Assembly: GCF_900155385.1 (NCBI RefSeq)
Contig: NZ_LT699745.1
Location: 481,713 to 545,712, forward strand
DNA: 64,000 nucleotides
Reading direction: 5' to 3'
From: Vreelandella massiliensis
GTDB lineage: Bacteria > Pseudomonadota > Gammaproteobacteria > Pseudomonadales > Halomonadaceae
Below the pieces are notes generated by a model. That model was not told where the DNA came from. It searched no databases and saw nothing but the letters and a program-made list of their open reading frames with translations. This document shows positions 27,204-35,867 of this stretch, one piece after another. The translations under genes and the position numbers were made by a program. Every line of letters starts with the position of its first letter. Position 1 is the first letter of the stretch.

Positions 27204-28802
27204 TTAACCCTCCGCCGCGCGGCCCTTTTGCGGGAAGAGTCCCCGCGGACGTTTTTGAATGAACAAGATGATGAACACGAGCACGATAATTTTCGCTAGC
27301 ACCGCCCCGGCCCAGGGCTCCAGTACCTGATTGATCACCCCAAGCGACATGCCCGCGACCAGGGTGCCCCACAGGTTGCCGACGCCGCCGAACACCACCA
27401 CCATGAACGAATCGATGATGTAGTTTTGCCCCAGGTTGGGGCCGACGTTGGTCAGCTGGGAGAGCGCCACCCCAGCAAGCCCCGCCACACCGGAACCGAG
27501 CGCAAAGGTCATGATATCGACGCGGGTGGCGCGGATACCCATCGAACGCGCCATGGCGCGGTTCTGCGTAACCGCGCGCACTTCAAGGCCGAGTCGCGTG
27601 CGGCGCATCACAAGCATCAGCGCGGCGAACACGACCAGGGCAAACCCCAGCACATAGAGGCGGTTAAGGGTCAGCGACAGCCCCTCGTTGATCATCAGCG
27701 AGCCGCTTAACCACTCGGGCGAAACCACGGTGCGGTTCTGCGGCGAAATCAGCGTGCGCACCAGCTGCTGCAGGATCAGGCTGACGCCGAAGGTGGCCAA
27801 GAGCGTTTCCAGCGGGCGCCCCTTGAGAAACTGAATGACGCCGCGCTCGATGGCGATGCCGGCGAGTGCCGCGACCAGAAACCCGGCGGGAATCGACAGC
27901 ACCAGCGCCAGCCCCGGCTGGCCGGGCAGCAGTTGCTGCATGGCCCAGGTGGTGTAGGCGCCGAGCATTATCAGCTCACCGTGGGCCATGTTGATCACGC
28001 CCATCACGCCGAAGGTGATGGCCAGGCCAATCGCCGCGAGCACCAGCACCGAGCCCAGCGATAGGCCGAAGTAGAGCGTCTCCAAGCCGCGATTGAGTTT
28101 AAGCTTCTGCTCGATACCCGCAAGCGCGGTGGAGGCGGATTCAGCCAGTACCGGGTCATCGCTGCGCGCTGCTGAATTGAGGGCGGCGCGTACCTCGGGG
28201 TTGAGGCTACCTTCCAGCTCGTCGATGGCCGCCACCTCACCCTGCTCCAAGCGATAAATAGCCAAGGCCTGGTTCAGCAGCCGGCGCACCTCGGCGTTGG
28301 CCTCGTTGTCTATCACCGCTTCAAGCGGCGCTACCAAGGGAGCATCCACGTCGCCCAGCAGCGCCCTAGCCGCCTCGCGGCGCTCGTCGACGCTGTCGGC
28401 ACGCAGGTCGAGCACCGCCAAGGCTCCCTGTAACTGCCCACGCAGCGCATTGTTGATGCCGATGCGGTCAAGCTCGCGGCGCGACATCTCGCCGGCATCC
28501 TCGAAGCTCAGCGCATCGACCACCGGCCAGCTGCGGCCGCGGTTCTCGAGCACGATGACAAACTGCTTTGTTTCCTTGTGACGCTGCAGTTTGCCGCCGA
28601 GCAGGGCTTCCAGCCAGCGGCGACTACGCGGATCACCGCTTTCGATGATCGCCTCGATCGCTTCCGCCTTATCGGCGTAGGCGCGGGTATCCAGCGCTTC
28701 CAGCAGCGGCTGACCGGGGTCCTCCTGCGCCTGGCTGACCGCGGGCAGGCCGACACACAGGCAGAAAAGAAGGCCCGATAGAAAGCGTGAGAGCATCCTC
28801 AT
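27204..28802 (-). CDS. urtB: Urea ABC transporter permease UrtB
   Basis: UrtB is the LivH-type permease. As in other UrtB proteins a long periplasmic N-terminal part (about 230 residues, with signal peptide MRMLSRFLSGLLFCLCVGLP and helical repeats) precedes the membrane part with GVMGVINMAHGELIMLGAYT and GGVGNLWGTLVAGMSLG. The total is 532 residues. ATG 28802 is chosen over the frame start at 28838 because it gives a clean signal peptide and has AGGA upstream. A hairpin lies between urtA and urtB. Confidence 0.95.
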   Translation of the reverse strand: MRMLSRFLSGLLFCLCVGLPAVSQAQEDPGQPLLEALDTRAYADKAEAIEAIIESGDPRSRRWLEALLGGKLQRHKETKQFVIVLENRGRSWPVVDALSFEDAGEMSRRELDRIGINNALRGQLQGALAVLDLRADSVDERREAARALLGDVDAPLVAPLEAVIDNEANAEVRRLLNQALAIYRLEQGEVAAIDELEGSLNPEVRAALNSAARSDDPVLAESASTALAGIEQKLKLNRGLETLYFGLSLGSVLVLAAIGLAITFGVMGVINMAHGELIMLGAYTTWAMQQLLPGQPGLALVLSIPAGFLVAALAGIAIERGVIQFLKGRPLETLLATFGVSLILQQLVRTLISPQNRTVVSPEWLSGSLMINEGLSLTLNRLYVLGFALVVFAALMLVMRRTRLGLEVRAVTQNRAMARSMGIRATRVDIMTFALGSGVAGLAGVALSQLTNVGPNLGQNYIIDSFMVVVFGGVGNLWGTLVAGMSLGVINQVLEPWAGAVLAKIIVLVFIILFIQKRPRGLFPQKGRAAEG

Positions 28803-28827
28803 GGGCGTGTCCTGTTTGAGTGAAAAG

Positions 28828-28846
28828 GGGCCGCCCATGGCGGCCC
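28828..28846 (-). promoter_or_regulatory. Hairpin between urtA and urtB
   Basis: GGGCCGCC (28828-28835) and GGCGGCCC (28839-28846) form an 8-bp stem; on the minus strand CCTTTTC follows. A partial terminator or mRNA-stabilising hairpin here would let the binding protein be made in excess over the membrane parts. Confidence 0.5.
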
Positions 28847-28895
28847 GTCAGGGTGATGGCACCGCGTGACGACGTGCCATCAAAAGGCGTTGCGG

Positions 28896-30257
28896 TTACT
28901 CGCTTGCGGTTTGACCGCCGCAGCTGCCCTCGACGACGTTGTAGTTGCCGCACTCCATCGGCTTGCGCCAGTCGCTGATCAAATCCCGCGAGCCTTCCAG
29001 GTAGTCTGACCACGCATCCCCGGCCACGGTGGAGGGCGTCTGCCAAACGATGGAGAACTGGCCGTTATCCTGAATCTCGCCGATCAACACCGGCTTGGTG
29101 ATGTGGTGGTTCGGCATCATCGCCGCGTAGCCACCGGTGAGGTTGGGTACCGTCACACCGATAATGGCGTCCTTGACCGCGTCGACATCGGTGGTCTCGG
29201 CCTTGCGCACCGCTTCGGCCCACATATTAAAGCCGATGTAGTGCGCCTCCATGGGGTCGTTGGTCACCGCCATCTCATCGCCGGTATGCTCAATCCAGGC
29301 ATCGATGAAGTCGTAGTTGGCATCGGTATCGACGCTCATGAAGTAGTTCCACGCCGCCAGGTGGCCCACCAGCGGGCCGGTGTCGATACCGGAGAGCTCC
29401 TGCTCGCCCACCGAGAACGCCACCACCGGGATATCCGCGGCGTTGACGCCCTGGTTACCCAGCTCGCGGTAGAAGGGCACGTTGGCATCGCCGTTGATGG
29501 TCGACACCACGGCGGTCTTTTTACCCTCGCTGCCAAACTGCTTGATCTCGGAGACGATGTTCTGCCAATCGGAGTGACCGAAAGGCGTGTAGTTGATCAT
29601 GATGTCGTCGTCGCTGACGCCATGACTTTTAAGATAAGCATCGAGGATCTTGTTGGTGGTACGCGGGTAGACGTAATCGGTCCCGGCCAGCACCCAGCGC
29701 TCGACGCCGACTTCATTCATCAGGTAATCCACGGCGGGAATCGCCTGCTGGTTGGGCGCCGCGCCGGTGTAGAAGACGTTCTCCGACGACTCCTCCCCCT
29801 CATACTGCACCGGGTAAAAGAGCAGGCCGTTGAGTTCCTCGACCACCGGCAGCACCGACTTGCGCGACACCGAGGTCCAGTTGCCAAAGATCACGTCGAC
29901 CTCCTCCTGGGCCAGCAGCTCGCGCGCCTTTTCGGCGAACAGCGGCCAGTTGGAGGCGGGGTCGACGACGACGGCTTCCAACTCGCGACCCAGCAGGCCG
30001 CCCTCGGCGTTCTGCTGATCGATCAGCATCTCGACGGTGTCCTTGAGCACCGTTTCGCTGATCGCCATGGTGCCGGAGAGCGAGTGAAGAATACCGACTT
30101 TGATCGGGTCATCGTCTTGCGCGAATGCTTGGCCGCTTGCGCCCATTACCGCACTCGCCAGCACCGCCGTGGCCACGCCTTTGGAAAGCGCGTTTTTAAG
30201 CAAGGCGGGTTGAGAAGCGTTTGTGGAATGAGAAGAAGCATTTTTGAACGTCGTCAT
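28896..30257 (-). CDS. urtA: Urea-binding protein UrtA
   Basis: UrtA is the periplasmic receptor for urea. The signal peptide is long (about 47 residues, ending ASGQAFAQ), followed by DPIKVGILHSLSGTMAISET, which opens all proteins of this family, and later VSRKSVLPVVEELNGLLFYP, YPRTTNKILDAYL and WRKPMECGNYNVVEGSCGGQ with a Cys pair at the end. 453 residues in all. It is the first gene of the operon. The promoter at 30342-30357 and the repeats at 30475-30502 suggest nitrogen control. Confidence 0.96.
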   Translation of the reverse strand: MTTFKNASSHSTNASQPALLKNALSKGVATAVLASAVMGASGQAFAQDDDPIKVGILHSLSGTMAISETVLKDTVEMLIDQQNAEGGLLGRELEAVVVDPASNWPLFAEKARELLAQEEVDVIFGNWTSVSRKSVLPVVEELNGLLFYPVQYEGEESSENVFYTGAAPNQQAIPAVDYLMNEVGVERWVLAGTDYVYPRTTNKILDAYLKSHGVSDDDIMINYTPFGHSDWQNIVSEIKQFGSEGKKTAVVSTINGDANVPFYRELGNQGVNAADIPVVAFSVGEQELSGIDTGPLVGHLAAWNYFMSVDTDANYDFIDAWIEHTGDEMAVTNDPMEAHYIGFNMWAEAVRKAETTDVDAVKDAIIGVTVPNLTGGYAAMMPNHHITKPVLIGEIQDNGQFSIVWQTPSTVAGDAWSDYLEGSRDLISDWRKPMECGNYNVVEGSCGGQTASE

Positions 30258-30341
30258 GGAAGACCCCCTGCGCCCTGATACCGGGCTTTTTGTGTGGGTG
30301 GTGAATCCGCTAAGCGGAAACCGTCACTAGCCCATAGGCTC

Positions 30342-30357
30342 TGCAAGGTGCGCGCCA
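30342..30357 (-). promoter_or_regulatory. Sigma-54 promoter of the urt operon
   Basis: The minus strand reads TGGCGCGCACCTTGCA, one mismatch to TGGCACG-N4-TTGCW with exact spacing. The RNA would begin near 30331, about 74 bases before urtA. Confidence 0.7.
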
Positions 30358-30474
30358 CTTTCCCGCAAAACACTATTTATTTTTTAAATTCAAAAACATG
30401 GGAAAACAAAAAACGCTAGCTCCCCCCTCCCCTGTACTTCCTCCAGCGTTATCGCGCCCTGTGACAAAGCACCC

Positions 30475-30502
30475 CACTGCACCAGCGTTAAGCACTGCAC
30501 CA
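30475..30502 (-). promoter_or_regulatory. Candidate NtrC sites upstream of urtA
   Basis: CACTGCACCA occurs twice (30475-30484 and 30493-30502), 18 bases apart. On the minus strand it reads TGGTGCAGTG, which contains the TGGTGC half of the NtrC box. The distance of about 120-160 bases from the sigma-54 promoter suits an enhancer. The full dyad is imperfect. Confidence 0.45.
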
Positions 30503-30565
30503 AAACAGCAACGCCCGCTTGATAGCGGGCGTTGTGGTTAGCAAGTCTCACTGTGGAAGAGTGGT

Positions 30566-30636
30566 CTTCGACAAGCTCAGACCGAACGAGGAGGTCAGGC
30601 TGGACGGGTAACACGATCACCCTGAGCTTGTCGAAG
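30566..30636. repeat. REP-like inverted repeat
   Basis: CTTCGACAAGCTCAG (30566-30580) and CTGAGCTTGTCGAAG (30622-30636) are perfect inverted copies 41 bases apart. The same core recurs at 35798-35850. It lies between the ABC permease end and the urt promoter. Apart from this repeat and the sites above, 30258-30656 holds no gene. Confidence 0.7.
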
Positions 30637-30656
30637 GGGTATATCCACATGCTGCC

Positions 30657-31427
30657 TTAGCGGTCCTGGCCGCGATGCGCCCAGGCGGTCATGCGCTTTT
30701 CCAGCAGCGCGAAGAGTTCGTACATCACCATCGCCATGGCGCTGATCACGATCAGTCCGGCAAACACCAGCCCCATGCGCATCTGTGAGCCGGCGCTCAT
30801 CATCAAATAGCCAATGCCCTGATTGGAGGCGACGGTTTCCGATACCACCGTGCCCACGAAGGCCAGGGTGATCGCGACTTTTAACGAGGCAAAGAAGTAA
30901 GGCAGCGAGCGCGGCAGGCCAATTTTGAGCAGCACATCCAGGCGCCGGGCGCCGAGCACGCGCAGCACGTCCTCCATCTCGGGTTCGAGCGTGGCGAGCC
31001 CCGTCGCCACGTTGACGACGATGGGGAAAAAGCAGATCAAAAACGCCGTCAGAATGGCGGGAACCGAGCCAATGCCGAACCAGACCACCAAGATCGGCAC
31101 GAAAGCGACTTTGGGGATCGCATTAAACCCCACGAGTAGCGGATAACAGGCGTTATACAAAAAGCGCGACGAGCCGATGATAAACCCAAGCCCCAGCCCA
31201 ACGGCGACCCCAAGGGCAAACCCCACCAGCGTGGTCCAGAAGGTTTGCCAGGAGTGCATGCCGATGGGCCCGGCGTAGGTGACAAGTGCGGTGGCGGTAT
31301 CCAACGCGCTGGGGAAAATAAAGCTCGGCACATTAAAAAGCCGTACCGTGACTTCCCAGATCAGCGTCAATACCGCCACCGCGATCCACGGCGCCAGGCG
31401 CTCGATCGTTTGGCGAGTAACATTCAT
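30657..31427 (-). CDS. ABC transporter permease (SsuC/TauC type)
   Basis: This inner-membrane permease has 256 residues and about six helices. The EAA loop is seen in LKIGLPRSLPYFFASLKVAI. Family members import taurine, alkanesulfonates, nitrate, thiamin precursors or other small compounds. With the ATPase 39 bases upstream and the binding protein before it, it forms a full importer. Its place beside purine and urea genes and the shared palindrome upstream make a nitrogen heterocycle or breakdown product a likely cargo, but the substrate cannot be read from sequence. Confidence 0.9.
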   Translation of the reverse strand: MNVTRQTIERLAPWIAVAVLTLIWEVTVRLFNVPSFIFPSALDTATALVTYAGPIGMHSWQTFWTTLVGFALGVAVGLGLGFIIGSSRFLYNACYPLLVGFNAIPKVAFVPILVVWFGIGSVPAILTAFLICFFPIVVNVATGLATLEPEMEDVLRVLGARRLDVLLKIGLPRSLPYFFASLKVAITLAFVGTVVSETVASNQGIGYLMMSAGSQMRMGLVFAGLIVISAMAMVMYELFALLEKRMTAWAHRGQDR

Positions 31428-31466
31428 AGTGAAGCTCTAGTTTGTCTACATTCAAGTGGTGTGAAT

Positions 31467-32246
31467 TCAGCTGCTGCGGATTTCACCGATCTGGGCACGC
31501 AGATCGTGCACCAGGTCGATAAAGGGTTTGTCGTAGGTGATGTCCAGCGCGCGGGGGCGAGGCAGGTCAATCTCACGCCGCTCAACCACTCGCCCGGGGC
31601 GGCGACTCATGACGTAGACGGTGTCGGCGAGAAACGCCGCTTCGCGCAAATCGTGGGTCACCAGCACCACGGTAAAGCGCTGCGCCTCCCACAGGTCGCG
31701 CAGCACGCACCAAAGCTCCTCACGGGTGAAGGCATCCAAGGCGCCAAACGGCTCGTCGAGCATCAAAAGGCGGGGTTGATGGATCAGCGCGCGGCAGATG
31801 GAGGCACGCTGCTGCATGCCACCGGAGAGCTGCCACGGATACTGATCTTCGTAGTCGGCCAGGCCCACGGTTTTCAATAGCTCGCGCGCCCAGCCCACAA
31901 ACTCCTCACGACGTTTGCGAAACTGATGCCGGTAAGGTTTGACGATTTCCAGCGGCAACAAGACGTTATCCAGGGTCGTGCGCCACGGCAGCAGGTTGGC
32001 GTTTTGAAACGCCATGCCGGAGATTTTCAGCGGCTCGGTCACCGCCACCCCATCCACCTGAATCGACCCCGCCGTGGGCGCGTGAAGGCCCGTGCAGAGC
32101 TTCATAAAGGTGGATTTACCGCAGCCCGACGGCCCCACGAAGGCGACAAACTCGCCTTCGTGGATATCCAGGTTAATGTCTTCAATGGCATTACCCGAGT
32201 CGTCGTAGGCCAGACTGACATGATCGAAGGCAACAAACGCCGACAT
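31467..32246 (-). CDS. ABC transporter ATPase (SsuB/TauB type)
   Basis: This 259-residue ATPase has Walker A VGPSGCGKSTFMKL (about 35), signature YPWQLSGGMQQRASICRAL (about 136), Walker B LLMLDEPFGALDAFTRE (about 160) and the switch His in VLVTHDLREAAFLAD. The FGALDAFTRE stretch groups it with SsuB/TauB-like ATPases. It starts 2 bases after the stop of the binding-protein gene and is surely cotranscribed with it. Confidence 0.92.
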   Translation of the reverse strand: MSAFVAFDHVSLAYDDSGNAIEDINLDIHEGEFVAFVGPSGCGKSTFMKLCTGLHAPTAGSIQVDGVAVTEPLKISGMAFQNANLLPWRTTLDNVLLPLEIVKPYRHQFRKRREEFVGWARELLKTVGLADYEDQYPWQLSGGMQQRASICRALIHQPRLLMLDEPFGALDAFTREELWCVLRDLWEAQRFTVVLVTHDLREAAFLADTVYVMSRRPGRVVERREIDLPRPRALDITYDKPFIDLVHDLRAQIGEIRSS

Positions 32247-32248
32247 CG

Positions 32249-33319
32249 TTATTCACCCCCTGCCGGCAGCAGCATGCGCTCCTCGCGCGGCGGCAGATAA
32301 CGCGAATCAAAGACTTGGCCGGGTGATGGCAGAGTGGGCAAGTCATAGGCATCGGCCACGAGCTGAATGGCCTCACGTAGGCGCTGCTCATCGACACCCC
32401 CCACGCCATACTCGCGGGCATCCGGAGTATCCACCACGCTATCGAGCGCAAGCTTCAAGCGGCGGGTTTCCATCTCGACATCGATCAGCGCATCGCGATT
32501 TTTCACGTACTCAATCGCGGCATCGGGATCCTCCAGGGTTTCGCTCAGGGCACGGTTGAAGGCGCGCAAAAAGCCGCGCACCGCTTCAGGGTTCTCTTCG
32601 GCAAAGGCTTCGCTTGAGATAATCGCGTTGCCGTAGAGCGGCACGCCGTACTCGGGGAACGGCATGATCGTCAGGTCGTCTTGCCCCATGCCGCGCTCTT
32701 CAAGGTTCAGAAGACTGGTGAAGTAAAAGCCCGTGATCGCATCCACATCGCCCCGGGTCAGCAGGGTTTCGCGTAGGGTCGGGTCGACGTTTTGCCACTC
32801 CACGGCGTCGGGGTCTAGATCGTTGGCGGCGGCAAAGATGCCCCAGGCGCGATAACCGGTATCGAAGGTGGGCGCGGCAATGGTTTTGCCGGCAAGATCG
32901 GCAGGGGTTTCAATACCGCTATCTTTCCGGGAGAAAACCGCCGCGGGCGTGCCGTCGTAGACGCTATATACCCCGGTGATACCGGGCCCGTCGGGGTTTT
33001 CGGCCAAGAACTCGATCAGGGCATTCAGATCGCCAAAGCCCATTTCATAGGCGCCGGAGGCCACCCGGTTGATGGCCCCCGCCGAGCCGCTGCCGGAGTC
33101 GATCTGGACATCCAATCCCTCCTCGGCAAAGTAGCCGCGCTCGACTGCCATCAAAAAGGGCGCTGAGGGGCCTTCAAAGCGCCAGTCCAATTGAAAGCGG
33201 ATATCGGTTTCCTGCGCGTGACTCGCCGTTGCCCCCAGCGCCATGGCCATGACCACACCGCCTAACCCTAGCCGGTTCATGCGCTGCTTGATCGGTGCCG
33301 CTTTTACCTTCGTATTCAT
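32249..33319 (-). CDS. NMT1/THI5-type substrate-binding protein
   Basis: This is the periplasmic receptor of the importer. A signal peptide (LGGVVMAMALGATASHAQ, cut before ETD) leads to IRFQLDWRFEGPSAPFLMAV and ERGYFAEEGLDVQIDSGSGS, the hallmark of NMT1/THI5-like proteins that bind pyrimidines, hydantoin-like and other nitrogenous compounds. Total 356 residues. The gene is the first of three; TTGTATACAA lies 13 bases upstream of its ATG and a sigma-54-like site 40 bases upstream, so it should respond both to the GntR regulator and to nitrogen status. Confidence 0.9.
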   Translation of the reverse strand: MNTKVKAAPIKQRMNRLGLGGVVMAMALGATASHAQETDIRFQLDWRFEGPSAPFLMAVERGYFAEEGLDVQIDSGSGSAGAINRVASGAYEMGFGDLNALIEFLAENPDGPGITGVYSVYDGTPAAVFSRKDSGIETPADLAGKTIAAPTFDTGYRAWGIFAAANDLDPDAVEWQNVDPTLRETLLTRGDVDAITGFYFTSLLNLEERGMGQDDLTIMPFPEYGVPLYGNAIISSEAFAEENPEAVRGFLRAFNRALSETLEDPDAAIEYVKNRDALIDVEMETRRLKLALDSVVDTPDAREYGVGGVDEQRLREAIQLVADAYDLPTLPSPGQVFDSRYLPPREERMLLPAGGE

Positions 33320-33331
33320 GCTTAACCCTCT

Positions 33332-33341
33332 TTGTATACAA
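33332..33341. promoter_or_regulatory. GntR operator TTGTATACAA before the ABC importer
   Basis: A perfect 10-base palindrome stands in the predicted leader of the binding-protein gene, just after the sigma-54-like start site. It equals the site at 37814 and differs by one base from those at 37706, 43597 and 44256. Confidence 0.65.
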
Positions 33342-33358
33342 TCAACACAAAGGGATAA

Positions 33359-33374
33359 TGCACAAAAGCGGCCA
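33359..33374 (-). promoter_or_regulatory. Sigma-54-like promoter of the ABC importer
   Basis: The minus strand reads TGGCCGCTTTTGTGCA. The GG-N10-GC spacing is exact and TGGC is intact, but the -12 box is GTGCA, so the match is weaker than at urtA or xdhA. The rest of 33375-33656 holds no gene that I can support; only a GGCGCCATT/AATGGCGC hairpin with a T-run near 33548-33578 is seen on the plus strand. Confidence 0.45.
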
Positions 33375-33656
33375 ACATAAAATAAAGTCTTACTTATCAG
33401 TATATTGCTGTAAATATATAGTGCGATGTCTGTTTATCTCAAAACGCTGTGCACCAATCGTAAGCAGAGGGGAACTTGAGATGCACCACACCGCACCCAT
33501 TCGACCTTTGTCTATAAAAATGCTACTGTCCTCGGCGTTTTGTCCTGGCGCCATTCACTCAATGGCGCTTTTTTTATGCCGCTTTTCCAGCGGCTTTGCC
33601 CTGAGCGTCTTACACGCATTCCAACCCACACGCTTTTCAATACAACGGTGTATCCC

Positions 33657-35216
33657 ATGCCCCACTCCCCTGACGGCGCCACCAAGCCGCGCGGGCTTCG
33701 CGCCTTAGGCGACCCTATCGTGCTGATCTTGAGTATCGGCTTTATTGCGGCCTTTGTTCTGCTATCGCTGTTCGATATTAACCTGGTGGCTGACAGCATC
33801 AGCACAGGCTTTGCCTGGACGGCGATCACCCTGGGCACTTACTTTCAGCTATTGCTGCTCGCCACGTTTTTTATCGCCATTGGCCTTGCCATGACACCCG
33901 CGGCAAACGCCAAAATCGGCAACCTGGACGCGCCCGAAATGAGCACGTTCAAGTGGTTATCGATCATTTTGTGCACGCTGCTTGCCGGTGGCGGGGTGTT
34001 CTTTGCCGCAGGCGAGCCGGTGTATCACTTCGTGGTCACACCGCCCGCCTTTGATACCCAAGCCGGCACACCGGCGGCCGTTTCCGGCGCATTGGCGCAA
34101 TCGTTTATGCACTGGGGCTTTTTGGCCTGGGCGGTGCTGGGCTCGCTCTCCGCCGTGGTATTGGCGCATGCACACTATGTGAAAGGCCAGCCGCTTAAGC
34201 CGCGTACGCTGCTTTACCCGGTATTGGGCCAACGCTTAATGCAGAGCCCGCTAGGCGGGGTGGTCGATGCCTGCTGCGTGATTGCGCTGGTGGCGGGCAC
34301 CGTGGGCCCGATTGGCTTTTTGGCCACGCAGGTGAGTTTCGGTTTGCACGAACTGTTTGGCCTGCCGCAGGGCTACCCCATGCAGCTGGCGATTCTGGCG
34401 CTGTTGGGGGCGGTCTACGTCGCCTCTTCCATGAGCGGAGTACATCGCGGCATCCAGCTGCTGAGCCGCTTCAATGTCTTTTTGGCGCTGGCCATTGGCG
34501 CGGTGATTTTTCTGTTTGGGCCGACGCTGTTTTTGATCAACAGCTACGCGGCCGGCATGGGCACTTACGTCAGCGAGTTTTTCACCATGGCGACGCTGAC
34601 CGCCGAGACGGCACCGGCGTGGTGGATGCAGTGGTGGACGGTCTTTTTCTTTGCCTGGTTTATCGGCTACGCCCCGCTGATGGCGATTTTTGTCGCGCGC
34701 ATTTCGCGCGGACGCACTGTTCGGCAGATGATTCTGGCCGTTGCCGTGCTGGCGCCTATCGCCACCAGCCTGTGGTTTACCCTGCTGGGCGGCTCGGGCA
34801 TTCACTACCAGCTCACCGGCGCGATTGATTTGACCGAGGCGCTGAACAACTTTCAGTTCGATGTCGCGACGTTAACGGTGGCGCAGGCGCTGCCGGGCGG
34901 GACGTGGATGGCGCTGGCGATTTTGCTGCTGACCACCATTTTTGTCGCCACCACCGGCGACTCCATGAGCTACGCCATCGCCATGGTGGGCGCCGGCCAT
35001 GATAACCCCAACCCGCTGATTCGCGCGTTTTGGGGCATTGCCATGGCGCTGATGGCGGCGATTCTGCTTTACATGGGGGCCGGGCAAATTAGCGCGCTTC
35101 AGCAGTTTATCGTCATCACCGCGATACCGGTGTCGTTGATTATTCTGCCATCGCTATGGAAAGGCCCGCAGGCGGCTTACGCCATGGCCCGCGAGCAAGG
35201 GATTATCGCGAAGTGA
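33657..35216 (+). CDS. BCCT-family transporter
   Basis: This is a secondary transporter of the betaine/choline/carnitine family in the inner membrane with about 12 helices in 519 residues. The signature is WWMQWWTVFFFAWFIGYAPL followed by MAIFVARISRGRTVRQ. Members take up osmolytes such as glycine betaine or choline, and some take other amines. The aromatic betaine box is partly kept (WWMQWW). Start is uncertain: ATG 33657 gives the usual N-terminus, while in-frame codons exist to 33540. It is not obviously in an operon; allA converges on it. Confidence 0.85.
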   Translation: MPHSPDGATKPRGLRALGDPIVLILSIGFIAAFVLLSLFDINLVADSISTGFAWTAITLGTYFQLLLLATFFIAIGLAMTPAANAKIGNLDAPEMSTFKWLSIILCTLLAGGGVFFAAGEPVYHFVVTPPAFDTQAGTPAAVSGALAQSFMHWGFLAWAVLGSLSAVVLAHAHYVKGQPLKPRTLLYPVLGQRLMQSPLGGVVDACCVIALVAGTVGPIGFLATQVSFGLHELFGLPQGYPMQLAILALLGAVYVASSMSGVHRGIQLLSRFNVFLALAIGAVIFLFGPTLFLINSYAAGMGTYVSEFFTMATLTAETAPAWWMQWWTVFFFAWFIGYAPLMAIFVARISRGRTVRQMILAVAVLAPIATSLWFTLLGGSGIHYQLTGAIDLTEALNNFQFDVATLTVAQALPGGTWMALAILLLTTIFVATTGDSMSYAIAMVGAGHDNPNPLIRAFWGIAMALMAAILLYMGAGQISALQQFIVITAIPVSLIILPSLWKGPQAAYAMAREQGIIAK

Positions 35217-35232
35217 CCTATGCGGCGGCGTG

Positions 35233-35727
35233 TTAAACCTCGTTTAGCGTGACGCGTAGCGCGATGGGGTACTCGTCGCAGTTGGGGCCGTCGCCGCCGC
35301 GATCCACCACCAGGAACTCGCCTTCGCGCTCCAGCACCGATTGAATGGCGTGCCAGGTGCCGGCGTGGTAGTTCACCCCCTGGCGGCCATCGGTGACGAA
35401 AGCACGCACCTCGCTCGGCGGGATCTCTTCGCCGGGCGGGGCGACCACGACGATAAAGCGCTCTTCGTGCAGCGGCATAAAGGCCTGGCTGCCCAGCGGG
35501 TGACGCTCTAAAAACGTCAGCTCAAGCGGTAGCGTCACCGGCTGGCTAACAAAGATATTGATCAGGGTGCGGGCGTTTTCGCCAAGCGTTTCCACCCTGG
35601 CAAGGTCGTGGTGGCGCTGGGTGCGCCCGGCGTTGATGGGAAACGACGTTGAGGTACGCGCGTCGATCACATCGCCAAAGGGCGCGAAGGCCTCAGCCGT
35701 TAACGGCTCGGCGTTTAGTTCTAGCAT
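35233..35727 (-). CDS. allA: Ureidoglycolate lyase
   Basis: AllA splits ureidoglycolate to glyoxylate and urea, the last step of allantoin breakdown and the source of urea for urease. The 164-residue protein has AFAPFGDVIDAR, LTFLERHPLGSQAFMPLHEE, and GVNYHAGTWHAIQSVLER, the family core with metal-type His residues, and ends near VDRGGDGPNCDEYPI. ATG 35727 has AAGGGGAC upstream; the longer frame to 35796 runs into a repeat. It follows puuE and allE in the same direction. Confidence 0.93.
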   Translation of the reverse strand: MLELNAEPLTAEAFAPFGDVIDARTSTSFPINAGRTQRHHDLARVETLGENARTLINIFVSQPVTLPLELTFLERHPLGSQAFMPLHEERFIVVVAPPGEEIPPSEVRAFVTDGRQGVNYHAGTWHAIQSVLEREGEFLVVDRGGDGPNCDEYPIALRVTLNEV

Positions 35728-35763
35728 GGTTGTCCCCTTCAATAGAGTCCGCTTCAGGCACTG

Positions 35764-35850
35764 ACACCGGTCATCCCGGCCACTCACACCGGTCATCCCG
35801 AGCTTGTCGAGGGAGGCCCTTCGACAAGCTCAAGACCCTTCGACAGGCTC
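35764..35850. repeat. Repeat cluster between allE and allA
   Basis: ACACCGGTCATCCCG occurs twice in direct order (35764-35778, 35786-35800). GAGCTTGTCGA and TCGACAAGCTC then form a stem, and CCCTTCGACAGGCTCAGGG follows. The core equals the repeat at 30566-30636. Confidence 0.65.
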
Positions 35851-35867
35851 AGGGTGAGCGGAAGTGT

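Noticed and set aside
29103..30278. 391-codon plus-strand frame opposite urtA
   Set aside because: His/Val/Gly-rich antisense text; urtA itself is unmistakable.
30390..30650. 86-codon minus-strand frame upstream of urtA
   Set aside because: It is made up of the REP-like repeat and the regulatory region and has no protein-like features.
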